Shown here in pieces: positions 48,431-58,989 of a stretch of DNA of 64,000 nt; the stretch's first letter is position 1, and each line of letters opens with the position of its first letter. A program made the position numbers and the translations under genes. The stretch lies in assembly GCA_023974075.1 (NCBI GenBank), contig CM043797.1, positions 820,001-884,000 of the forward strand, written 5' to 3'. Source of the stretch: Chaenocephalus aceratus (taxonomy: Eukaryota; Chordata; Actinopteri; Perciformes; Channichthyidae). Below the pieces are notes generated by a model. That model was not told where the DNA came from. It worked only from the letters and a program-made list of their open reading frames with translations, and ran no database searches.

Positions 48431-49331
48431 GTACTTTTTATTGTCTGTTGAATTGTATGTGTTACCGGTCTCAGGATTGGGATCTGAGACGGCTGAGAAC
48501 AATGACAAGAAGTCACACACGTTAGCGTATGGAATCTTCTGCTTTATTCGAAATCATAAAATATATTTATATCTCTCAAAATAACATAGTTCTTTATGTT
48601 TCTCAAGCACATATAGAATTCATTAAAACAATAAACTCTAAATTGAAATAAATCAACTTAAATGCATGTGTAATATTCCCTTTTCTTTACACAATAAGTG
48701 AATTATCTGTACACTGTGCATATATACCTTACATGTTACTACACATAGCCTACTCTGAGTGTGTCATTCACATGTTAACTATTACAAACGCATTCCTTAT
48801 AAAGCTACACATATTAACAAGAACACAATAAGTGTTCTTCATAACTTATGAAACATTTACAATGAGCCTTAGCAAGGTGCTTAGTTAACCACAATAGCAT
48901 TTTACATGAATATAACACACTACTAGCATGGCTAGGCCACTTCTGTAATGAATTCATATGGTAATACACTTCTCTATTAACATTGGATAACTCTTCTATT
49001 CATCTACCAACATTCTCTAAAGCCCACATTAAATTACAACGAAAGGCATTATATCATTGCGTCACAACCGTGTATCGCTAACCAGCTACAATATACTGTA
49101 TAACAAGCTAACGGCTAACTCGCGCTAGCATCGCGAGCTAAGCTACATGCTAACCGGAATTGGCAATTCTTATCATAAATACCTCAAATTGCATTTAATT
49201 GCTCATTAACCGTGTCGAGTTTTCCCAAACTGTTACTGAGTTAATCCGTTAACATGTTATAACATTTACTGATTATTTATGCATTTCTAGACAGTTTACC
49301 CACCTGAGAACAATGACAAGAAGTCACACAC
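48431..49331. repeat. Unclassified dispersed sequence with a direct repeat
   Basis: GAGAACAATGACAAGAAGTC followed by ACACACGTTAGCGT occurs at 48494-48527 and again at 49306-49339, 812 bp apart. The segment between is AT-rich without a gene. The spacing suggests a local duplication or LTR-like structure, with the second copy split by the hAT element at 49340. Confidence 0.55.
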
Positions 49332-49339
49332 GTTAGCGT

Positions 49340-51721
49340 TAGGGTGGCCATTTCCATAACACCAAAAAGGAGGACACTTTGGGATTATCTTTTAGTTTTT
49401 ATCCTGGCTTCACAGAATCCTTCACACTCAAAACACAATGAGACTAGTGTACTAACCACAAGTTGAATGTCTATTTTCGATACTTTTGCCCTTTCCTGGC
49501 TGCTTCCAAGAGTTTTGTGTTTGTAAGGAGTCTCTGGTACATGTCTGTGCACTCAAATGTGAAGTTGACACACATTTGCAGCTCTGCCTTGACACTGTCC
49601 ACATCCAGACGATTTCTCTCATTTCTCCATGCTGAGGTCATCATTGAGAACACACGTTCTGTATGGGCATTGCTACATGGGATGGAGAAGATATAGGCGC
49701 TGACCTTCCTCAGATTCACAAGTGGGACTTCTGCTTTGGAAAACAGTTTGAGATACCGCTCCTCACTGTGGCATCCTTCCATTTCTGAAGAGCTGAGAAT
49801 AGCTTCCACCATGCCATATTCCTCATAGAGTCCATCCATGTCAATGTCTTTCAGCGGCAGGCTTGGACTGCATCACTGTATTCTCCATAGGACACAGCAG
49901 TTGTGAGGCCAAGCTTTGACACTTTACTATGAAAGCTGTTCTCAGAGAAGTCATACCTTTCACTCACGTATTTCTTGGCTCTTTCATAGAAAACAAGAAA
50001 ATCAGCCTCACATTTCTTTGCCAGATCAGGGGTTAGCTGCTTGAGTTTGTTGTTCACAGCAAAGCCAAAAAATGTGTCCTTTAGCCTTCTCTCAAGTTTC
50101 CCTTTCAGTTCAGTCTTTACCTTAAACACTGAGGTTATGCTGAATGATTTGGCCTCAAGTGCTTCAATGCAGTCTGAAAACACTTTCAGAATGTGACTGA
50201 GGAAGAGAAAATACATCTCAGATACTTCGTTACCATCCTCTCCAAAGCATGTCCACAACATCTTGGAGCATTCCTCCTCACCTAGACTCTGAAAGTAGCT
50301 GGTCAGGGGTCTCCAACACTTCAGAATTCTGTCAATAGATGGCAGCAGAGACAACCATCTCGTGACAACGTGCCGCAGCAGATTGCATTCCTCCTCTTCC
50401 ACAAACTCGCAGAATTCCTTCAACTGCGCCGTTCTGCTAGCTGAGATGCTAAAATGGCTATACACCTTAAGCACAACATTTTCAATGTCAATATCCAAGT
50501 TGCTTGCTGCATATCTTGTTGCATTGTGCAGAATATGGGCTAAAACAGTTTGCAGCGAGCACGTCTTTTTGAACCAGTTTCAGTTTCTGATAAACACTGT
50601 TGTGTTTTCCATAGTTAACGCTGGCGTTGTCTGCTGCATATGCTGACATTTTGTTCACATCTAGTCCAGACATCTCCAGTTTAGATAGCAGCTGATTTAT
50701 TATAGCTTCTGACTTTTCGTTGCTATCACTGTAAAAATCCAACAGTGCATGTTTTCGCCCTCCTCAAAGTGAAAATATCTCAGTACAATGGGGAAACACT
50801 TGATCGTACCTTTGTTTGATGCATCACTTGCCACTGAATAATGCAGTTCATTTTCTTTTATATAATCCACATGCGTCTGGACAGAGTAGGGTGCTAGGAC
50901 ATTTTCGCACAAAGCTTTGGCCTTTGTTTTTCCACAGGTCATCCCTTTGCTATTGATGAGTCGTTGTAGATTGTGCGATCAACTTTTATTCCACAGTCTA
51001 CACTCATGTATGACTGGTGATGCTTGACGGCATGATAAACTTTACAAAGTTCTGCAGCAGAGATTTTGTCATCTTGAGGCGATGAAGCTTCACGGAAAAA
51101 CGATAAAAGTGAAGAGGCACCTGCGCTTTGATCGTTGCTTTTGTGCTTATCTGTGTTAGCATGTCTGTCGACAGCACCTTTTCCTTTGCTGCTTACGTCC
51201 ACATCGTAACGACACAACGTGCAAAAATCATGGAAGTCGTCCTTTCGGCTTTTTGTGAGGAATCCATGCTCTTTCGACCATTCAGGATTAAATGAAGTCT
51301 TTCGTTTCGGCATTTCTGCGGTTTAACGCTACCGCTAACTAGGTGGAGTTGGCTCATGAGCTAGTCGGCTAGCGCTAACGTCACTCTGTGCCACACAGTG
51401 CCCTGCCGTGAACCTGACGTCAAGAAGCACATGGCTAATTGTTTACGTTTATGAACCAATGAAATACAAGATATTTATTTGACATCGCATTCAGCCAATA
51501 ATTTGTAAAACCACAAGTCTTACGGGGTATATACTTATACATAACTTATTATTTGTATTTCTTTGTATAATTGTCTATTTTTTGTATACCCTAAAAGTAT
51601 AAAATAGGGATGAGCTCAAAAGGAGGACAAATGAGCATCCGGCTCAAGGCTGCGCTGGCAGACGGACACAAACATTGAAAACCGGACTGTCCGACCTAAA
51701 ACCGGACGTATGGCCACCCTA
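49340..51721 (-). mobile_element. hAT transposon, 2.4 kb, with transposase
   Basis: Both ends read TAGGGTGGCCAT inwards and are flanked by a perfect 8-bp TSD GTTAGCGT (49332-49339, 51722-51729). The transposase lies on the minus strand and fills most of the element, so this is a near-complete copy rather than a MITE. Confidence 0.95.
49471..51313 (-). pseudogene. hAT transposase, frameshifted
   Basis: Starts at 51313 (MPKRKTSFNPEWSKEHGFL) with a finger-like segment CTLCRYDVDVSSKGKGAV ... DRHANTDKHK. The catalytic part continues through HYSVASDASNKG, MSAYAADNASVNYG and HVVTRWLSLLPSIDRIL, to a hATC end (PCSNAHTERVFSMMTSAWR). Frame breaks occur near 50940, 50700, 50500 and 49845. All regions are present in order, so the element was probably autonomous not long ago. 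Confidence 0.9.
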
Positions 51722-51729
51722 GTTAGCGT

Positions 51730-52830
51730 ATGGAATGTTCTGGCAATCCCTTGACTTATTCGCTCTTATCCCAAACCAGAACGTCAGACCTCTAGCCAAT
51801 GTAAGTGTAGAGCTGAGCACCATCTACAGGTTAAACTGTATAACAGCACACAAACTAAATATCAGTAGATACTTGTAACGAAGCTTGGTGAACATGAAAT
51901 TGTAAATAAATGTAAATAACAAGATTAAATAGTAGGGTGTCTGCGTTTATGTAACTTAAGCATTACATGCCTCATATTTTACAGTCCGGTACATATGGAA
52001 CAAGCTGTAATACTCTGCACTGAACACGACTTCCACCAGCCTGGCTGTGCGGTCATTAAAGATTATAATCTAATCTAAGCGTTTAAATCAGCACTGGTAG
52101 AGATATTTTATACTTCATGCTATCTGCACAAACTATATCATATGAAAAGCTCAGAGTCCACAGATTGTATTGGTATAGGTTTCATCCCTGTGCGATCAAA
52201 AACTCACTGTTCTGTATGATAAATAAAAGAACATTGTAGCCTACCTTGAAAATCAATAGCGGGTAAATGTGGTGGTTTTATTGGTGGTTTTAGGTATACA
52301 ACGACCCCTGGCGGTTCTAGTGTTAAATCTGACCAGCAGCAAGTACAAGTCACTGTCGGTGTCACAGGTACTGGAGGGGACCCAGAATCAGACTCGGAAT
52401 CAGCTGTGAAAGTAACATTTGTTTATTAGAAAAGGGGAGCTGGGAGTGGAGGTTGGAACAGTGGGAAACAGTTGTTCCAGGGTGGGTGGAGAGGCCTGGC
52501 TGGTCTTGGGAGTGTGGAAGGCCTTGGATTCCTCCTGGGAGTGACATAGAAATGAGTGTGAGGCAAAAGCAGGCAAAGTTGTCAAAGAATATGCTGGTAA
52601 AAAGCTAGAACGGCACGCAACAAACCGCTCACGGCAACAATCCGGCAGGGAATGAGTGCAGGCTTCAGGCTTTCATAGTGTGGCTGATAAGCAGGTTGCA
52701 GGTGTGGTTGATTGGAGATTTCTCCCAACCGTGTAGAGCAGACCAGCAGGCAGGGAGGTGGGGGGAGAGAGAGAGACACACAGTAGAAACAAACACATAC
52801 AAACACTAATGCTGCGTTCACACCGGAATG
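51730..52830. other. Unclassified dispersed repeat and unique sequence
   Basis: Bases 52350-52800 have the feel of a fish dispersed repeat (AACATTTGTTTATTAGAAAA, GGTGTGGTTGATTGGAGAT, GGTGGGGGGAGAGAGAG) but no termini or coding sequence were found. Nothing was recognised in 51730-52340. Confidence 0.35.
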
Positions 52831-52900
52831 CAGCATTAGCTTCGCTCTAATCGCTCCTATTGCATCGCTCTAAACGCTCAAGTTTCACCACGGCTGCCAG
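52812..52900. mobile_element. Possible MITE end (TGCGTTCACACCGGA)
   Basis: TGCGTTCACACCGGAATGC at about 52812 resembles the terminus of TIR-type MITEs common in fish, but no inverted partner was found downstream. Confidence 0.3.
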
Positions 52901-53239
52901 CTGTGTTTACTCGCGTCATTCAGGCTCGGGAGTTACAACTACAACAAAATGAACATATTTTACTGTGATTAAATTGTAATACACGTTTCTAAATGATGCC
53001 GAAGTAACAACATACTGATACCGGTTAGTACAAATAATGAATTAATGCTTAACAAGTCGGCAGGCGAAAAACCTTTTAAATGCTTATTTTCTGAATGAAG
53101 ATTGGGTCAACCAGGCTAAGCTAACGTTGTATGTTGGTCTTTATTTGTTCTGGATATTTGTTTGTGTTCCTCCTAGTGTTCCAGCGGTTGGATTTGACCT
53201 TTCAGTGGTGGGGATGGTATAATATGAACATTAGAGCAT

Positions 53240-53549
53240 TTGTTAGAGTATTTATTGACCTTTCCAAAGCGTTTGACACCGTCGATCATCGCATCTTAAA
53301 GCAGAGGCTACTCAGTATTGGCATATCCAGCCATGCAGTGGGTGGTTTGTGAACTACCTCTCTGAAAGGTCCCAATGTGTTCATTTTGATGGGCTGTCTC
53401 CCGAGTGGTTAAACATTGCTAATGGTGTTCCTCAAGGTTCTGTTTTAGGTCCACTTTTATTCTCTATATATATCAACAGTTTAGGTGAAAATGTCGATGA
53501 AGCTACTTTACATTTGTATGCGGATGATACCGTGATGTACTGTGCAGGT
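53240..53549 (+). pseudogene. L2-like LINE reverse-transcriptase fragment, copy 1
   Basis: About 310 bp nearly identical to 60807-61116: FIDLSKAFDTVDHRILKQRL, stop, YLSERSQCVHFDG, GVPQGSVLGPLLFSIYINSL and YADDTVMYCAG (catalytic YADD). It is truncated at both ends, with no 3' tail. Like the longer copy it lacks one G in the AVGW-F codon string near 53341, so both share the same frameshift. Confidence 0.92.
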
Positions 53550-53558
53550 AGAGGCTAA

Positions 53559-53878
53559 CCCCCTGATCCCACCGGAAACGTATGCGCTGCGCTGCGACTG
53601 CGCCGCGCTGCGACCTCCTCCTGCGGTCATAACCCACCAGGCACGTTTCAAAACGTTGCGGAAGCGGAGCGTCGTGTGTGCAGCCTCGCAGTTGTTGGAT
53701 GAACGTTCCACTTCCTGCCTGCGCCGCGTCAAAAATCATCCTATATAATCATCCTGCGGCGCAGTGGGCCTGGTGGGATAGCACCCATTGACTAGAGTTG
53801 CCGCGATCGCTAAAAACGCTGCAACCGCAGCGCAGCGCAGCGCAGCGCAGCGCAGACGCTCCTGGTGGGATTAGGGGG
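53559..53878. mobile_element. Harbinger-type MITE, TAA-flanked (320 bp)
   Basis: Ends CCCCCTGATCCCACCGG and, inverted, CCCCCTAATCCCACCAGG, with TAA target duplications at 53556-53558 and 53879-53881. The interior has CGCAGCGCAG repeats and several GCGCTGCG segments. Different family from the three CGGCCCGTC-type MITEs. Confidence 0.85.
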
Positions 53879-53881
53879 TAA

Positions 53882-54425
53882 GCCAACGCTTTAAGCCTCT
53901 GAGGATCCGCTTGGTGGGTGTAATTGACGCACACCTTATTTTCTGCCGAATAAAAGTTAGAAAAAAAGTTTCCAGTTTGAAATAGTCCATTTATTTCCCT
54001 TTTTTACTGGTTTCTTCCCATCATTCACCACACGATATTTATGGTTTACACAATACATTTTGCTTTGTTTTTAATCCCGTGTTTGTGTGTGTGCGTGTTC
54101 CGTGTGTGCTCCTTGTGTGTGTGTTCCATGTGTGGTCAAAAACTGTATGGGTCTTCCGGCAGAACCTCTCACCAACACACATAGGTTCCTACCTTTATAC
54201 CCACAGTTAATTGGCTCCTACACACCAGCCCCTAATTGATAGTACAGGTATTAATTGAAAACAATTAAGGAGCCAAATGTAAAAATAATTTTTCAATACA
54301 TAGAAATGCACATCCTACACTTCCTGTACTAAACATAGTTTAGTAATAGGTCGCACAATAATGTTGGTCTGGGTCTGTAGCTTTACAGAGCGCACCAGTC
54401 CTCTGTCAGGAAAAAACCTCCAATA
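53882..54425. other. No feature recognised
   Basis: AT-rich sequence with a GTGTGT/GCGTGTTCCGTG patch near 54085-54125; no gene or boundaries. Confidence 0.3.
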
Positions 54426-54439
54426 CTTTACCAAGAGGC

Positions 54440-56960
54440 CAGGAACCGTGGGGAGCTGAGGAATCCATGATGACTACAATATAACCAATTGCTCGAAAAT
54501 GGAAAGAGTAGAAAGAGAGGGAAAAAGACCAAGCTGAAGCGCAAGAAATACATCGAGGACCCTGCTTTTACAAGACAGCTCACTATGGAAGAGCTGGAAG
54601 GGGGAATCTCTATCCTCAAACCAGGAAAGGCAATTGGACTGGATACTATCGCAACGGAACAGATCAAGCACTTCGGTCACAAGGCAAAGACGTGGCTCCT
54701 ACAGCTCTACAATGAGTGCTTAACAACACACAAGCTTCCTAACATCTGGAAGAAAGCCACATTATAGCACTGCTGAAACCTGGGAAAGAACCATCCACTC
54801 CCAAGAACTTCAGACCAATCTCACTTTTGAGCCACACCTACAAACTCTTTGACGTATGATCCTCAACAGAATTGGTGCCTTTGTTGATGAACACCTCATC
54901 CCTGAACAAGCAGGTTTCCGCCCTGGCAAGTCGACAACTAGCCAAGTACTCAACCTCACCCAGTACATCGAAGACGGATATGAGGAAGGGATGGTAACTG
55001 GTGCGGTGTTTGTCGACCTCTCAGCTACCTATGACACAGTCAACCTCAGTAAGATCCTGGAGACCACAAGAGACACCCGCCTGACAGAGCTGATTGAAAG
55101 CATTCTTGAAAATAGGCACTTCTTCGTTGAGCTAGGAGGAAAGAAAAGCAGGTGGCGAAGACTCAGGAATGGCCCTCCCACAGGGAAGTGTGCTTGCACC
55201 ACTTCTCTTTAACATCTACACCAACAACCAACCAAAAAGTGTAGACACCCGCCGCTTCATCTATGCAGACGATCTTGGCATAGGTGCACAAGCCACTGAT
55301 TTCAAAACTGTGGAAGACAGACTCTCTAACGCTCTGGCAGAGCTCACACCTTACTATGAAGAGAACCACCTACGTGCAAACCCATCTAAGACACAGGTGT
55401 GTGCCTTCCACCTGAGAAACCGTGAAGCCAAGCGCCAACTGAAGGTCAGCTGGTCAGGAACCTCCTTGAACATTGTGAGCACCCAGTCTACCTAGGGGTA
55501 ACCCTGGACAGATGCCTCTCTTTTAAGACCCACACTGAGAAGACTAAGTGCGAAGTGAGTGCGAGGAATAACATCATCCGCAAGCTCACCGGCACGACCT
55601 GGGTGCAACCCACAGACTCTGAAGTCAACCGCACTAGCCCTCTGCTACTCAGCTGCCGAGTATGCCTGCCCAGTATGGGAACGAGCTGCCCATGCCAAGA
55701 AGCTGAATCCCGCCCTCAATGCTAGCTGCCGCATTATCACAGGCTGCCTGAAATCAACACCTACAGACCGTCTGTACATCCTGGCAGGCACACTTGACCC
55801 CTACCAGTTTGCCGTCGGAACAGGAGTACGGATGACGCCATCTCCACAGCACTACACCTGCCCTCTACCATCTGGATCAGAGCAACACATACGTACAATT
55901 CCTGTTCATTGACTTTAGCTCGGCATTCAACACCATCATTCCTTCAAAACTGATTACCAAGCTCAGTGACCTTGGCATCGACCCCTCCCTCTGCAACTGG
56001 ATACTGGACTTTCTCACAAACAGACCCCAGCATGTTAGAATAGGCAAGCTCACATCCTCGAATCTCATCCTTCGCACTGGTCTCCCGCAGGGCTGTGTGT
56101 TAAGTCCCCTCTTATATTCCCTCTTCACACATGACTGCAAACCTGTACATGCTCAAACACCATCGTTAAGTTTGCAGGCGACACTACAGTGGTCGGGCTT
56201 GTCAGCAACAATGACGAGACGGCATACAGGGAAGAGGTTTGAGCATCTGGCAGAGTGGTGCGCTAACAACAACCTGGCTCTCAACACCAAGAAGACGAAA
56301 GAGGTCATTGTGGACTTCAGAAGGAACAAAGACGGCACGCACTCCCCAGTCCATCTTAGTGTGTATAAATGTGTATGTAACTGACTGTTTTGCAATCTGG
56401 TTTACCATCCTTAAATTTCGTTACACTGTGCTTGCATTTTTGTAATGACAATAAAGTAATCTAATCTAATCTAATCTAATCTAATAGCCCCACCAGAGGA
56501 TACGACGAAATGCAGCAAGCAAGAAAGAGCGCCAACAACAGTCTACTGACCAAGACATCTCTCTCTGGCCTTGTGCCAAAAGCCGCCTTAAATCCTGGAA
56601 AAGTTTCCTGAAGAGCGTCCCACCCCTCGGAACACCGAGCATAAGCAGTGAAAGAGTCACTCGGTGGGAAGAAAGACTTGACAACCTCCCATCAGCAACA
56701 ACAATGGAGCTAAAGGCGAGCGAGGCACTGCCCCCTGGAGCAGACACCAACTACGCAGTGTGGAAATGCCTAAACAGAATAAGATCTGGTGTGGGACGTG
56801 CAAAAGCCACTCTCGCCAAATGGGGATACCTAAATGACGGCGACGTTGTGTGTGACTGCGGCATTGAACCACAAACCATGCAACATCTCCTGATACAACC
56901 CGGTATCACGCCGAGACGTGAACATGTGACGCTTTACCATTGCTGGGAGACGTGAAGATG
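54440..56960 (+). pseudogene. I-clade-like LINE ORF2, broken, split by a Rex1-like insertion
   Basis: Reverse transcriptase in pieces: KPGKAIGLDTIATEQIKHFG (about 54620), AGFRPGKSTTSQVLNLTQYI (54910), FVDLSATYDTVNLSKIL (55010), LPQGSVLAPLLFNIY (55175) and RFIYADDLGIGAQ (catalytic YADD 55262-55273), then LGVTLDRCLSFKTHTEK. After the insertion (55877-56485) the C-terminal part continues (LNRIRSGVGRAKATLAKWGY, CDCGIEPQTMQHLL). Multiple stops and frameshifts. The order and C-terminal cysteine/histidine-rich end suit I/Jockey-group elements; the clade name is tentative. Confidence 0.8.
55877..56485 (+). pseudogene. Rex1/CR1-like LINE fragment with TCTAA tail
   Basis: [20 protein letters not shown] at about 55910, [19 protein letters not shown] at about 56083, and in the next frame [11 protein letters not shown] where the catalytic FADD has become FAGD. 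It ends with repeats of TCTAA (56458-56484). 5'-truncated and inserted in the I-clade LINE, whose coding sequence resumes immediately after the tail. Confidence 0.88.
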
Positions 56961-57535
56961 TCACGGTTGGTTTCGTCTTTTCAAAGCGTGACAGCTACAC
57001 GGTATTGTTAACAGTGGAGAAATAACCGCAAACCCCGACCTAATGATTTATTTTGTAATAGCCACACTGTTACGCCAATTTTCTTGTTGCCCCAGCTGGT
57101 CGACACCTCTTTTAGCAGAAACAAAGGCTACATTAATGTATTAAATCGATGATAATCCATGCGTGGAGATGTAGAACAAACGGACGTGACGTTGTGAATA
57201 GACGTCGATGATTGGATGGTTATCTGCAATGCATGCTGGGATTTGGTGTTCATGTGATGTGAAATCTGAAAACGTTTTTTAAAAATACAATAATACTTTA
57301 TTCCGAGTGTACTTGCTTTTCTCTTTGAAAGTCATCATATAACGGCATTGTAATACACGGTTCGGCTGCATTAAATATTACATATCTGCTGTAATTCTGT
57401 ATTTATAGAGCCCTGCTGATACGTGCTCCTGTTTGTCAAGAGACAAACAGGAGAACTGCCTCCAGAGCTGAATATGTGACGTGGATCATAAATATATAAG
57501 CAATTAAACATTATCTTACATTTTCATACACCTGT
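56961..57535. repeat. Fragment related to the 9.5-9.9 kb inverted-repeat family
   Basis: Bases 57210-57530 match 9520-9835 in the same orientation (GCAATGCATGCTGGGATTTG, GAAAGTCATCA, AACGGCATTGTAATACACGG, GACGTGGATCATAAATATAT). A GTTTGTC..GACAAAC hairpin at 57431-57450 replaces the sequence seen in the other copies. This places the family in at least three locations in the window. Confidence 0.75.
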
Positions 57536-57539
57536 CCAC

Positions 57540-58400
57540 TTTGAGTGATGCCAACAACTTAATGTCCTCCAACCACCGTCTCCACTGGTGTACGATATCT
57601 GGTGGAATGGCATCATCCCATCCACAGCTTCTCCTGCTAAGCTCTTGTTGCATTATCTTGGCTGGAAGTGACTGGTGCCAAAATACCCAAAGGATCATAC
57701 ACCGAGCTTGTTGTGGATAGCATGCCACGTCTGGTTAGAGCCTGCTGTTTCACTTCCATCTTGAATTTAAAGGAATCTGACTCGACGCACCAGAGTAGTC
57801 CCAAAGCTCTCTCAAGAGGAAGATTGTCTCTACCCGGATCCAGGTCCTTTAGCTCTTTAGCCTTCTGCTCTTCCGAGATTGTCTGCAAAACTGCCCGACT
57901 ATTGCGGATCCAATTTTTCCAGCACAAAACCTCCTCTTTCAACAGAGAGCATTATGATCTTCAAACCATTTGTATTGCTGCCTTCTCTGAGCCCAAACCC
58001 ATCAAACAGTCCATCCACATAGACATTCGCTTAACTGCTTCAACAGTCTCAGCAGAAAAGTCAGACTTGTTGTCGTCAGCAGTTTTCCTTAGCGCATAGC
58101 TAGCTCACCTGGGAGAAGAGACAGCCCCAAACAGATGCGCCGTCAGTCTGTGTTCCTGGTCTCTCTGGTGAAGTCTCCCTCTGGCCACCAGAGGAAACGA
58201 AGGACATCTCGGTCTTCTTCTGTGACTTTGACCTGGTGAAACATAGCACGTATGTCGCCCATGAATGCCACAGGTTCCTGCCTGAAACGAGTGAGAACTC
58301 CAAGCAGTGAACTGGTGAGGTTGGGACCTTGATAACTACATCGTTTAATGATGTTCCTTTAAATGTGGCACCACAATCAAACACCACTCGAGCTGGTTTT
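57540..58400 (-). pseudogene. BEL/Pao-like polyprotein, reverse transcriptase part
   Basis: Minus strand from about 58400: [20 protein letters not shown], then in other frames YVLCFTRSK region, [52 protein letters not shown] and GWDDAIPP..VHQWRRWLEDI. This order is characteristic of BEL/Pao reverse transcriptase through the connection region. Several frameshifts. The upstream half is found at 62430-63425, so the gene is split by a 4 kb LINE. Confidence 0.9.
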
Positions 58401-58989
58401 TTCAACCCCGGAGTCGTCGCGGAGAGACGGAGTGATTCCACGCTTCGGGCTTGGCCTGCTTCCACTGGGCGTGTGCTGCTGTACGGAGGAGGATTTTACC
58501 CACCGCTGGGGCCTGCTTTCCACCTGTCCTGGTTCTGCTGTTGCAGAGGCCCTGCTTTCACCCCGGGGATACCACGGAGGGACCAGAGCGCTTCCACGCT
58601 GCTGTTTTCGCCTGTCCTTTGCTGCTGTGCTGATTTTGCTCCAGGAACATCGCGGATACTGTGTGCTGGTCTGGGAGAATGGCCCATATCGGGATTCTGC
58701 TGGGCCTGTTAACTGTTTTGGACTATGAGAAGACCTCTAGTCATTCTGAGAAGACTACTGGATTCAGGTCTGTTCTGCCACCCGCAGTGGGCATCCCCTG
58801 CAAAGGTTCGGATGTGTTGCTCAAACAATTACCGGTGCCTTGTCACAGACAATCTGCTCTACAAAATATGTTATTATTTTCCTGCGATGATGGTTCTTCA
58901 GGACTGCTTCTTAAGCTCTAATCACACTCTCGCAGACTTTTCCGGTGTTTCTAAATTAGATGACAATGTATGTGTGTCGCTTAAGAGGA

